Part shown: one piece after another, positions 39,301 through 45,545 of the stretch
Numbering within the stretch: the first letter of the stretch is position 1
Layout: every line of letters begins with the position of its first letter
NCBI RefSeq assembly: GCF_000003815.2
Contig: NC_049980.1
Coordinates: 28,780,190 to 28,825,734 of the forward strand
Length of the DNA stretch: 45,545 bases
Direction of reading: 5' to 3'
From: Branchiostoma floridae
Lineage: Eukaryota; Chordata; Leptocardii; Amphioxiformes; Branchiostomatidae
Notes under the pieces: generated by a model
What the model saw: the letters and a program-made list of their open reading frames with translations, nothing else
Databases searched by the model: none
Told to the model about the DNA's origin: nothing
Made by a program: the position numbers and the translations under genes

Positions 39301-42300
39301 ATTATGGTCGACCTGTATCGACAAAGTATCAAGAAAATCAATCTTTTGTCTTCTTTCTGGACATTATCAATAACCCTGGAATTAAAGACCTGGTTAAACA
39401 TGTTAATAAGAAATTAGCTATGCTTAGATTTTTGGTGTGTTCTTGATTCATAAAAATGTGTGTCAACGTATGTATACAATGATCATGCAATGTACATGTA
39501 TGTTAGTGTTAAAAACATGCCAAAGCTTACTCTCTGGCTGCCAACGGCCAGAAAGAAAGCTGAACTGCGAATAGATAAAATCATTATTAAAATATTTGTT
39601 GGCATTGCTTCAACCGGAAGCAAAACACTTTCAGTCTATGCAGTCAAAGCATACAATTTTCTTTGAGGTGGCCAAATGGTTCTTGGCAGACCTTTGGGTT
39701 GTCTGTCCAGTTCTGATTGGCCTGTAAACTACTCTGCTAGCTGTGGAACTCCTCCAGCAGCTAAACGTGTCTTATTTTTGTTGTCACTTATATGTCTGTT
39801 TTCTTGCAGATAAAAAACGCGGCAGCGAACGTGCTTCGAGAAACGTGGCTTATTTACAAGTACAGAAAACTGGATAGAAATCATGCCAAAATAAGAACAC
39901 ATCAAAGAAAGTTCCTTCAAGCCATCCACCAGTGAGTAGCCTACTCTTGCTTCTGGTTTTGCATTGTATCATACCAATAGAATGCATTGTTTGAAGAGCC
40001 TGACTTCTCTATTGTTTTCCTCACCATTATAAGGCAATGATTATGTATTGTATGACACTTGTGAAAGACACCCAGATAACGTTAAGGGAGTAATATACGC
40101 TAAAGAATATCCTACATATCATAAACGCAGTTTGTAGGCTTATCTGTGCGGCATCCCCATCTTGCTGTGCCAGTGATGCATTTGGCTATCCGCCAAATTA
40201 TACAGCATTATGCATTTTCTCATAAGAGCACACAGTCAGAAGTCTTCATTGTAATTGCAAGAAGGCCATGGCTGAGATCCTTATAATCAGCAGATACCGA
40301 TGTATTTTGCAATGCCGTGATGGAAGATATGGACAGGCAGATTCTCCTCGCCGTAGTCATACCACAGCCCTACTAAAAAAACAAGTTGTAAGGCAATACT
40401 GACTATGCTGCAAAGGCTTAGAATATGAATGCACATAAAAGAAAGTTGAGTCAAGTTGATTGACATATACATACATCCTATAGATAGACAGCAAATTTCG
40501 CGACAAAAATACCTCGACAGCTCATCAAAATACACCATTACCCAAGTATGCACATTTACAGCTTGCATTTCCACGACAATGACGTGGTAAAAATACCATT
40601 AAGTGCTCAAACCTTTCATCCGAATAATTTCATGGTGAATTTGCCATTTGAAACTTGTTCCGGCATGATCACTTCGTTACTGGCACCTTCATGTCTTCAA
40701 TCGTTCAGCTTTAGACATTCTCAACATCTAACGCGTGTACAATCAACATCCAATTTTGTACGATGGTATCCCAAAGCTATGATAAGAACTTGGCTGCATG
40801 GTGTGATCCTGTTGATTTAACACATTTATTATATAGTCTTTTCTTTCAATTCAGCATCTCAACAAACCCCCAGAGAGCCGTAACTGTCTCTTGTGTTAAA
40901 AGAGCACAAATGCCGAACAACCATGATTTCCCATTGCAGTAATCGTGCATCCGCAATTAGAACAGAAAATGGATGGATTCCGCGCCTGTAATAAAATCTT
41001 AGTCGTTTCGGTAGTGTTAAGAGCATCGTGAGGAACGCGGGTCCACCCACGCAAAAGTAATGGGCGTCGCTGTATCTCGTCGTAACTACAGATACGGTTA
41101 TTTTCTACTGGTTTGCAGTAAATTGCTTGTAATGGCTTACAAAGGAAGGCGCTATTCGGAATTACAATTGGCGTACATGTGAGCCGCTGAGGCCTTAAGT
41201 GAGACAGTTCAAGGTTTGGTTTGGTTTGGTTTATTTAGATCTCCATTGGTGAAATACACTAGTCTTCCTGGAGTCCACGTTATAGATATGCGTTAGTTGC
41301 ATTGTAGACATGTGCACCAGCAACTTGGCACTAAAGAATACAGGTAATTATCACTACTCACCGGCACACACAAAAAGAATAAGGCAGACGTGGCTTTATG
41401 AATAGGATTATATTCTTTTCTATGTATAAATCTAAGAACATTTGCCATAATTCCACTGCTGAGATGGTACTTTAATTATAAAACACATTGTAGCCAAAAT
41501 GGAGGCTTACCATACCGAAAGATGTTGATGATCTCATCATAATGTTGTTTTATTGTTTACCAATGTTTGTTAATGATGATGATGATTGTTGCATGCCTGT
41601 ATGTATATGTGGATGTCAAATAGTATTTTGCAATCAGAAGCTGTCCTTCTGATACTGTCGCGTACATCAGAAGGTCCTTAGCTATAGACGAGACAAGACA
41701 ATATTAGACAATACCAGAAAGGCAATATTTTCGCAAAAATTCCGAATGTTCTCCCCGTAGCCTTTGTCAAGCTACTCGCACACAATATTAGGCTCGCTCT
41801 GTAGCATTTTGTGTGATCAAAAAAGAAGTACATGTATTTATTGCTTATTGTTTATTGAGATTTGTGTTTTGGACCAATTCATTAAGAGGGTTCTACTTTA
41901 CAATTAGGCTCGCCGTAGAGTATTGTGTGCGAGTAAAGAGAAATGCTCATATTTACAGTAACAGCTAATATTCAGCCTAAGCTCTGATTGGCTACAGGTG
42001 GAAGAAGAAGAAATAAAAAGGACACACCAGCAAAAACAATATGTTTCCCTACCGGGGAAAGCTTAATTACCATTATTCTGTCTTGCGCTGTTCTCTTTCC
42101 TGTCCTCTATTCTGTCATCTCCATGCCATTCCATCAACACTAATCTTCACTTCTGTTTTGAATGCTGACCACGAAAGGTTGCAACGGTAGGATGTGGACC
42201 CGGCGCTTATTATTCGACGTTTTTCGCTGCCTTTTCTTCACTGTAATGTTTATGACATACTATTTGCTGGTCAGAAAATTACATCTAGGTAGGCGGGGGG

Positions 42301-45300
42301 ATACAATGGATAGGAGTGAAGAAAGGAAGGGAGGGAAGAAGTGAGCTGAACATCGCTCATTCTACAACTAAGCCCCTAGAACAACCAACACTAACACTTT
42401 CCATCTTAGACTTTGGGGACCACAGACGTATTGCGTAAACGTTATGTTTGCAAATCTCTTAATTTAAGATCTTATTTCTGCATGCTTCTTCGTTCTCTCT
42501 CATGCATGCCATACGACGGAAATTATTCTGTATGTACGGCATACAGTAGTTATGCGCAGGCACATTGTACTAACCACCCCCACATCATCCACTATTTTCT
42601 CCCAACATCCTTCCATCCAGCCTACTGCAATCCACCCCCACTGACGTTGGCAAGTGAAGAAATGACCATATAATCTACGCAACCATCACAGAAGTGATGA
42701 CAACTGCTCAAACATGTACCTTTTGGTCAACAATGGTGTGTTTCTCTGTTGCAGGCTCCGAAGAGTAAAAATGGAGAAAAGAAAATTGTCGGACCAAGCC
42801 AACACGCTCGTGGATCTTGCAAAGGTAAGACACACTTCAATACATTGGGTATTACACTCACTTCCTAAGTTGGAGGCTTGTATTTGTTAATGGCCTTTCG
42901 AATGGGCAAGGATGTACGACTGTGATTTGTCTAACATGAATAATTGGTATTCATCATCAATATGGGAACATTGAACACTTTTATATCTAAACAAATAGTG
43001 CATGTATTGAACATTTCACTATGCATTATTCATTCAGCTATCGCTATATTTGCTAGTTTGAACAAACCTTTGCACCACGTCCTGATTTATGTCTATCTTT
43101 ATGTCTACCTTTTTGCACAGTAGTGGCAATGAAATAGAGGCGTCATTTGATCTTTTTCAATGCACAGTCGTCGGCTTTTTTCGCAATAAAGTCTGTCGTT
43201 GTGTTTTCAACAGACATGCAATCGTCCACCTTAGGCTATCCATTCCCCGGTTTGAGTACAAAGTGAAAACTTAACGGAAACAGTCCACCATTTATGGAAA
43301 CTAAATTTATTCAGATTATGTCTGTATATATCCTAACCGTCTTTGCAAGTCTGGTGAAAATGCGGCCTTTGATGCACGTATCAAACATTGTTGAGCCTAA
43401 CAACTTTCACGCCTCTGACAAATTTTTCCCCTTATTTTGTTATTTCTCTCATCTTCTCGGTTGTTTGCAGAACCCGTTCGACTCAGATGAAAATCAAATG
43501 ACGGCCTTCATTACCGTGCCTCATATAGAGTTCTTTCAGGTGTGCTTGCATGGGTGTGGAGTGGAAAACGCTCGTTGTGTTTGCTTCAGTTTCTATACTT
43601 GTTTATTTTCCTGTGAGACGTTGAATAGCCCCTTTGCTTTTATCCTTCCACCTCAACCCACACCTTCCACAAAATGGCGGTGGAAGCTATTCCAAATCAC
43701 GCAGAATCTGAACTCACGCGAGCTTTCACAAGAAAACGACTACCGTCTCATATGATCAAGACTTGAATTCAATTTGTAGCAGACAAATATATTTCGTACA
43801 TTAACCAGTAGTAGCTTTCTATGACCCACGTGTATTGTCTCCCTACAATTTCAGTCAATCAAAGGAAATTACTGATACAAAGGCAAATATGGCCCAAGCT
43901 GCATTATAATAGTTATGATAAATGGGTTCCTATCTGTAACTTGGAAAAAAAAACTAATGTAATCCACATTAGAGTCTTACAACACAAAACCAATGTGAAA
44001 GCTTGGGTGAACTCAAAATTTTAGTGATCGGGGATACCACCTTGTCGTGGAATTGAATATTTCAATTGAAAACTCAGCGTTACCAAAGTAGCCTCTGGAC
44101 AAATTGCATAATGGGCTCTTCAATATTCTCTGTGCGTCCGTCCACTCGTACACCGTCCAGCCTCCGCTGCTGCTTCTGCGCGTTGATGCTCCCCTAGCCT
44201 GTAGCTCCTCGTCTGACTGCTAGGGCGTGTCGTCACGCTGGTGCTGGAGCTTCCAAATCCGCTGGGAACACTTACTTGCAAAGTTTCGAAACTCTTATCG
44301 TTTCAACAGAAGGCTGTCAATTTCACGGATCTACAATGAAATAAATTGAAACAGTATCATGATGTCAAAAATGCACTTCGTGTAGCTTAAACGCAAGATA
44401 GCTCGACCATATTCTCGATTGGGTTGAGCTAGCTTCCATAGGCGCCCAGATAGCCCTGAATCAGACGGGAAGCGAGTATATAATCTTGGCACATATCACA
44501 GTTACGTCTGCCAGGCACTCCTAAAGTACAGATTGGTTCCATATCTCGATGATCTGCTTGCTGCTTTCTGTTTCAGCTTTGCTCTCATCGAGCTTTGCTT
44601 TCGCTGGATATCTTATAGTGAAGAACTACTCACAGTGTTTTCAATTTCGATGTCATGCTTTCCACGATCAATACTCATCTGAACAGCTCTCCTATGGGCC
44701 TTTGAAGGGGTTGAACATTTGAGGGCGCTCAGACAAGAGTATCTTGTATATTATGGTTTCAAAATGGCCATATATGGCTCAACTCAGTTATGAAATTGCA
44801 TAGTTTCTGTTTTCACAATCGATACGTTGCATACGTATGCATATTCAGGTATACTCATTAACGGTCCACTTCACATTTCTGTTTTTTGATTCTACACAAA
44901 GACGTGCTTCATAGGCGACTAGCTTCAAACTCATCCGAGTTATCTTGTCTTCAGGTCCTTCGTCTACTTGTGGCAGTGGCTGCACTTTTCCGGCACAGCT
45001 TGTGTTGTTGTGCTGTGCGCATGTGATGAAATGTGACGTGACTGTTGTAGTAGCAAAGACCGCTCTGTGTCTCCTTTATTTTATCTCGGCATTGTGCCAT
45101 AGGTCAAATACAACTCGTTAAGGAAAGCATCTTAGAATAGAAGTAAAAAAAAGCTAAAAAGCTAATTGTTTCATCGAACCAAAATATAGACAATCGATGT
45201 ATACTCAGTCTGGAAGGTTTGTTGCATTACCTGTTCATAAGTTGTAGAGAAGATATAGGACATTTTTTTTTCTCCTTGGACCTCGTTTATGATCGCTCCA

Positions 45301-45545
45301 AGTTCTTTGCGGTGCATAATGGTCCCGTATCACATTCTCTGTTACAGACGCAGTCGACAATGTATGACTTGGTAACAGAGCTGCACTCCAACAACCAGAC
45401 CGTGGAAGAACGGGTGGAAAGGATCGAGAAAAGACTGGATGATCTTCAAGCTGTCATGATGCAATTGCCTGACCAGTTAGCCCGCATGATCGCAACCACG
45501 CACGCGCACTCTCCTCACCTCCAAACCCCCCTCGGCGCCACCTCG
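6566..45545 (+). CDS. KCNN: SK-type Ca2+-activated K+ channel gene, multi-exon, 3' end missing
   Basis: Spliced model: 6566-7258, 8632-8727, 23848-24266, one of 33336-33477 or 33533-33671, 36998-37108, 39810-39931, 42755-42824, optional 43471-43539, 45348-45545 and onward. All introns are GT...AG. Exon end phases are 0, 0, 2, 0, 0, 2, 0, (0), and the frame stays open for 617 codons. The product is a six-transmembrane plasma-membrane K+ channel subunit that forms tetramers and opens when Ca2+ binds constitutively attached calmodulin. Order: cytoplasmic N-terminus, S1-S4 with few S4 charges, S5, pore loop with GYGD, S6, calmodulin-binding domain, coiled coil. From memory, exon borders match human KCNN genes at the pore, S6 and calmodulin-binding exons. 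No stop codon is reached. The single gene probably corresponds to the ancestor of vertebrate KCNN1-3; which paralogue is nearest cannot be told here. The KCNN4 (IK) type is less likely because the sequence follows SK1-3 closely. Confidence 0.96.
7259..8631 (+). other. Intron 1 (1373 bp)
   Basis: Begins GTAGGT and ends TTTTTCAG. It contains no exon I can support. Overlapping open frames at about 7537-8011 on both strands show no family resemblance and are set aside. Confidence 0.85.
8632..8727 (+). CDS. KCNN: SK channel exon 2: S2
   Basis: Ninety-six bases, 32 codons (residues 232-263), phase 0 on both sides. The acceptor is CTTTTTCAG|ACA and the donor is CAG|GTAAGT. The peptide begins [12 protein letters not shown], continues through the hydrophobic S2 segment and ends in YHIREIQ, matching the vertebrate SK S2 segment that ends in YHAREIQ. 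It joins exon 1 after [11 protein letters not shown] and runs directly into [15 protein letters not shown] of exon 3, as in known SK proteins. Confidence 0.95.
9277..9310. repeat. Near-perfect hairpin at the head of a tandem array
   Basis: ATATTTCAGCCATACC and GGTATGGTGAAATAT are inverse copies with one extra base in the left arm and a three-base loop. A TTTC microsatellite (about 9329-9353) and the 163-bp tandem repeat follow directly, so the hairpin may be one end of a larger element. Confidence 0.7.
9354..9905. repeat. Tandem repeat, period about 163 bp, about 3.5 copies
   Basis: Units begin with CCTG at 9354, 9514, 9677 and 9840, giving spacings of 160, 163 and 163. Shared segments are GAATGACNTGAAATTTGGTA, ACAACANAATGCTTAAT and GGCCATTTTT. 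The last unit is incomplete. No protein is encoded. Confidence 0.85.
11200..11243. repeat. (GTTT)n microsatellite
   Basis: About ten GTTT units with one interruption (GCTT). A shorter GTTT run is at about 17125-17143. Confidence 0.9.
13293..13489. mobile_element. Inverted-repeat element, about 197 bp
   Basis: The left arm has GGTCACATT and ACCGGACCCGGCCGGGCA. The right arm has GCCCGCCCGGACCCGGTT and AATGCGACC, its imperfect inverse. The interior AAAAGACAACAATACACA resembles MITE family A. Confidence 0.5.
16064..16137. repeat. (GT)n microsatellite, interrupted
   Basis: GT runs separated by CC and AC interruptions. The 73-codon minus-strand frame across it, rich in Thr-His, is an artefact of the repeat. 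Confidence 0.92.
17341..17915. repeat. Three degenerate direct repeats of about 160-210 bp
   Basis: Each unit contains GGGGACTCCAATA or GAGGACTCCAATA, then TAGTGGTTATA, then GAAGTCAT or AAAGTCAT, and GGCCTCACCAGGGTGCGTTC. The last motif occurs at about 17480, 17615 and 17820. The 114-codon frame at 17223-17567 runs across the repeats and is not considered a gene. Confidence 0.85.
21272..21396. repeat. (CT)n microsatellite
   Basis: An almost pure CT run of about 63 bases, followed by interrupted CT tracts. The strand shows a strong pyrimidine bias for 125 bases. Confidence 0.95.
23848..24266 (+). CDS. KCNN: SK channel exon 3: S3, S4 and S5
   Basis: 419 bases encoding residues 264-402 plus two bases of Arg403. 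The acceptor is CTTGCAG|CTT and the donor is AG|GTAAGC, phase 2. It begins [15 protein letters not shown], then S3 (about 281-300, ending CAIHPIPG), an S3-S4 loop ([21 protein letters not shown], abbreviated here by its ends at 302 and 322), and S4 ([20 protein letters not shown], with only Arg334 and Arg340 in the helix, consistent with weak voltage sensing). The S4-S5 linker [17 protein letters not shown] (353-369) is the calmodulin-contacting segment in known SK structures. S5 ends [13 protein letters not shown]. The S3-S4 loop contributes to apamin sensitivity in vertebrate SK channels and is one of the least conserved parts here. Confidence 0.97.
28080..28100. repeat. Poly-C tract, 21 bases
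   Basis: An uninterrupted run of C after TTTA. A shorter C run is at 13951-13964 and a G run at about 31121-31131. The exact length may be a sequencing or assembly approximation. Confidence 0.85.
28282..28445 (+). pseudogene. Isolated coding-like fragment resembling part of an ATG4 cysteine protease
   Basis: An open frame after a TGA at 28277-28279 encodes about 54 residues ending just before AAAG|GTATGT, a plausible donor. The segment [16 protein letters not shown] resembles the ATG4 family segment with a W-K-P, three Leu and P-L-R-L-G pattern that precedes the Gly-Gly-Lys-Pro active-site region. The upstream acceptor is poor, with no pyrimidine tract, and neither the catalytic Cys nor the Asp/His region is found nearby. 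The opposite strand is also open for 108 codons. This may be a stray exon fragment, a decayed gene copy or chance. The similarity was judged from memory, not by search. Confidence 0.25.
29655..29928 (-). mobile_element. tRNA-derived SINE (minus strand)
   Basis: Read on the minus strand, an A-box-like TAGCGCGGTCGTGTGACG is followed by a B-box-like GACTTCGAATCCTG, then a body with CCCTCACTCCAGTTTGGTGT and GTACCTGACTTTGGCAGGAG, ending near CAAACAACAGGTAC. This is the layout of a tRNA-headed SINE. Frames at 29612-29855 lie inside it. No tail or target duplication could be fixed. Confidence 0.5.
33336..33477 (+). CDS. KCNN: SK channel exon 4a: pore (alternative copy A)
   Basis: 142 bases: one base completing Arg403, then 47 codons (404-450). 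The acceptor is TTTTCCAG|G and the donor is ATG|GTATTT. The turret is [10 protein letters not shown], the pore helix [11 protein letters not shown], the filter VGYGDMVPN, and the first half of S6 is [12 protein letters not shown]. Asp409 aligns with rat SK2 Asp341 and Asn436 with Asn368, both implicated in apamin binding. Thr427, just before the V-G-Y-G filter, aligns with rat SK2 Ser359. The length equals that of the vertebrate exon. Including this exon together with 4b would give TGA at 33539-33541. The donor is weak (only GTA fits the usual GTAAGT), in keeping with regulated splicing. Confidence 0.95.
33407..33655 (+). repeat. Tandem duplication of the pore-exon filter segment, period 194 bp
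   Basis: Positions 33407-33461 and 33601-33655 are identical over 55 bases, third codon positions included. Over the 99 bases from the Met-Trp codons to the exon ends I count nine differences (about 91 percent identity), and the first 20 or so intronic bases after each donor are also alike. The 5' parts encoding the turret are much more divergent. This pattern fits tandem exon duplication followed by partial gene conversion. Confidence 0.95.
33478..33532 (+). other. 55-bp spacer between alternative pore exons
   Basis: Begins GTATTT and ends GCATACAG. At 55 bases it is at or below the usual lower limit for animal introns. Any branch point for the 4b acceptor would lie within a few tens of bases of the 4a donor, which should hinder 4a-to-4b splicing. 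Confidence 0.9.
33533..33671 (+). CDS. KCNN: SK channel exon 4b: pore (alternative copy B)
   Basis: 139 bases: one base completing Arg403, then 46 codons, one fewer than 4a. The acceptor is TGCATACAG|G, with a poor pyrimidine tract, and the donor is ATG|GTATTT. The turret is YHDNGGIFN, the pore helix [11 protein letters not shown], the filter VGYGDMVPN, and S6 begins [12 protein letters not shown]. Every pore feature is intact, so this is not a decayed copy. Compared with 4a, the Asp matching SK2 Asp341 is Gly, the turret is one residue shorter, a pore-helix Leu is Trp, and the Thr before the filter is Ala. It starts 55 bases after 4a ends. Exon 3 joins 4b in the same frame as 4a, and 4b joins exon 5 in frame. 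Use in transcripts is inferred, not seen. Confidence 0.9.
33672..36997 (+). other. Intron 4 (3.3 kb after exon 4b)
   Basis: Begins GTATTT and ends TTCACAG. AT-rich alternating sequence lies at about 33815-33860, a palindromic GTACATGTACATGTACATG at about 34144-34162, and a short ATC repeat at about 34518-34535. No coding exon is recognised. Confidence 0.8.
36998..37108 (+). CDS. KCNN: SK channel exon 5: distal S6 and gate linker
   Basis: 111 bases, 37 codons (451-487 with exon 4a), phase 0 on both sides. The acceptor is CTTCACAG|GGA and the donor is AGG|GTAAGT. The peptide begins [20 protein letters not shown] and ends [17 protein letters not shown]; both parts are nearly invariant in SK channels. 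It completes S6, including the bundle-crossing region, and starts the calmodulin-binding domain. If both pore exons were skipped, joining exon 3 to this exon would shift frame and give TAG at 37017-37019. Confidence 0.97.
37217..37380. mobile_element. MITE family A, copy in intron 5
   Basis: Starts CCCTTTTCCACTTGGACGGC, carries ATGATATACCCAGTGTGAAA and ends around ATTTAGGTCGCAGTGAGTGC plus GCAGCGGTC. These are the inverse of motifs in the copy at 3909-4115. The right boundary is approximate. Confidence 0.6.
38085..38972. mobile_element. Non-autonomous TA-flanked DNA transposon (pogo / Tc1-mariner-like)
   Basis: The left end is TA|CAGTCAAACCTGCCCG and the right end GGGCAGGTTTGACTG|TA, so the element is flanked by TA duplications with matching terminal repeats. 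Repeated GCGACCACCTGGCCAA-type motifs lie inside each end. The 888-bp length and lack of transposase coding make it non-autonomous. The CAGTCAAACC terminus and TA target are typical of pogo/Tigger-like families. The 113-codon minus-strand frame at 38069-38410 spans the left end and is not a gene. Confidence 0.8.
39810..39931 (+). CDS. KCNN: SK channel exon 6: calmodulin-binding domain, first part
   Basis: 122 bases, 40 codons plus two bases of a Gln codon (488-528). The acceptor is TTTTCTTGCAG|ATA and the donor is CA|GTGAGT, phase 2. The peptide starts [17 protein letters not shown] and ends [11 protein letters not shown], matching helix 1 and the beginning of helix 2 of the calmodulin-binding domain. 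Between LIYK and HAK this protein has seven residues (YRKLDRN) where vertebrate SK2 has nine, so the loop is two residues shorter. This loop is the flexible segment near the binding site of SK-opening drugs in SK2. Constitutive binding of calmodulin here makes the channel Ca2+-gated. Confidence 0.96.
39932..42754 (+). other. Intron 6 (2.8 kb)
   Basis: Begins GTGAGT and ends CTGTTGCAG. It contains an inverted repeat near 41.8 kb and a GGTTTGGTTT run at about 41215-41231. No exon is recognised. Confidence 0.85.
41772..41936. repeat. Inverted repeat pair, possible small MITE
   Basis: CTACTCGCACACAATATT at the left and AGTATTGTGTGCGAGTAA at the right are inverse copies. Both arms also border ATTAGGCTCGC in the same orientation. 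The target duplication is not clear. Confidence 0.5.
42755..42824 (+). CDS. KCNN: SK channel exon 7: calmodulin-binding domain, second part
   Basis: Seventy bases: one base completing Gln528, then 23 codons (529-551). The acceptor is CTGTTGCAG|G and the donor is AAG|GTAAGA, phase 0. The peptide starts [14 protein letters not shown] and ends ANTLVDLAK. The Arg and Lys of LRRVK align with rat SK2 Arg464 and Lys467, which contact calmodulin. This helix is where SK dimers of calmodulin and channel peptide assemble in the crystal structure of the SK2 domain. Confidence 0.95.
42825..45347 (+). other. Intron 7 (2.5 kb), host of the candidate cassette exon
   Basis: Begins GTAAGA and ends TGTTACAG. 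If the cassette exon is used, it divides into 646 bp and 1808 bp. Apart from the cassette I see no other exon; the stretch 43756-45347 appears plain. Confidence 0.8.
43471..43539 (+). CDS. KCNN: Candidate 69-bp cassette exon with an NPF-acidic motif
   Basis: A strong pyrimidine tract and acceptor (TTGTTTGCAG at 43461-43470) is followed by 69 open bases and a moderate donor, CAG|GTGTGC. Both borders are phase 0, the phase of the intron it lies in, so inclusion keeps the frame. The 23 residues begin NPFDSDENQ and end PHIEFFQ, and would sit between DLAK and TQSTMYDL. Vertebrate SK channels go straight from DLAK to TQ, so the exon would be lineage-specific and probably optional. NPF followed by acidic residues is the preferred ligand of EHD-type EH domains. 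The surrounding frame is open for 153 codons, so openness alone is weak evidence; the splice sites and phase are the main support. Confidence 0.5.
45348..45545 (+). CDS. KCNN: SK channel exon 8: C-terminal coiled coil (cut by window end)
   Basis: The acceptor is CTGTTACAG|ACG. 198 bases, 66 codons (552-617), are open to the window edge with no stop. The peptide begins [16 protein letters not shown], followed by charged heptads ([19 protein letters not shown]) typical of the SK C-terminal coiled coil, then [11 protein letters not shown] and a His/Pro/Thr-rich start of the tail. In vertebrate SK channels this coiled coil supports subunit association. The final part, with the stop codon and 3' untranslated region, lies beyond the window. 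Confidence 0.93.

Larger units (their letters stand above)
37109..39809 (+). other. Intron 5 (2.7 kb)
   Basis: Begins GTAAGT and ends TTCTTGCAG. Nearly half of it is made of two small transposon-like elements listed separately. No exon is recognised. Confidence 0.85.

Overview
The window is eukaryotic genomic DNA carrying most of one large, intron-rich gene on the + strand. The gene encodes a small-conductance calcium-activated potassium channel (SK / KCa2, KCNN family). Nine exons can be placed. They share compatible phases and GT...AG borders, and the protein is very close to vertebrate SK channels from just before S1 to the end of the calmodulin-binding domain. A single SK gene this close to vertebrates, with introns up to about 15 kb full of small inverted-repeat elements, suggests an invertebrate deuterostome; amphioxus (Branchiostoma) is my best guess, from general impression only. 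The first six bases are a HindIII site, so the left edge may be a clone end.

Layout: 1-6565 is upstream DNA with several small terminal-inverted-repeat elements and no convincing gene. Exon 1 (6566-7258) encodes the cytoplasmic N-terminus and S1. Exon 2 (8632-8727) encodes S2. Intron 2 (15.1 kb) holds a 163-bp tandem repeat, a three-copy degenerate repeat of about 200 bp and long microsatellites. Exon 3 (23848-24266) covers S3 to S5. Intron 3 (9.1 kb) holds a tRNA-derived SINE and an isolated coding-like fragment resembling part of an ATG4 protease. Two pore exons lie in tandem at 33336-33477 (4a) and 33533-33671 (4b). Exon 5 (36998-37108) completes S6. Exons 6 and 7 (39810-39931, 42755-42824) encode the calmodulin-binding domain. 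A probable 69-bp cassette exon lies at 43471-43539. The C-terminal coiled-coil exon starts at 45348 and is cut by the window end.

The main finding is the duplicated pore exon. Each copy encodes a complete pore helix, GYGD selectivity filter and first part of S6, and only 55 bp separate them. Including both, or skipping both, gives an early stop codon, so exactly one must be used. The copies differ in the outer turret, where 4b lacks the Asp that in rat SK2 is linked to apamin binding, and at the residue just before the V-G-Y-G filter (Thr in 4a, Ala in 4b). They are identical over 55 bp covering the filter. This predicts one gene making two pharmacologically and biophysically different SK channels by mutually exclusive splicing. 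The cassette exon would add an NPF-acidic peptide between the calmodulin-binding domain and the coiled coil, a possible EH-domain trafficking signal.

With exon 4a and without the cassette, the window encodes 617 residues before running off the end.
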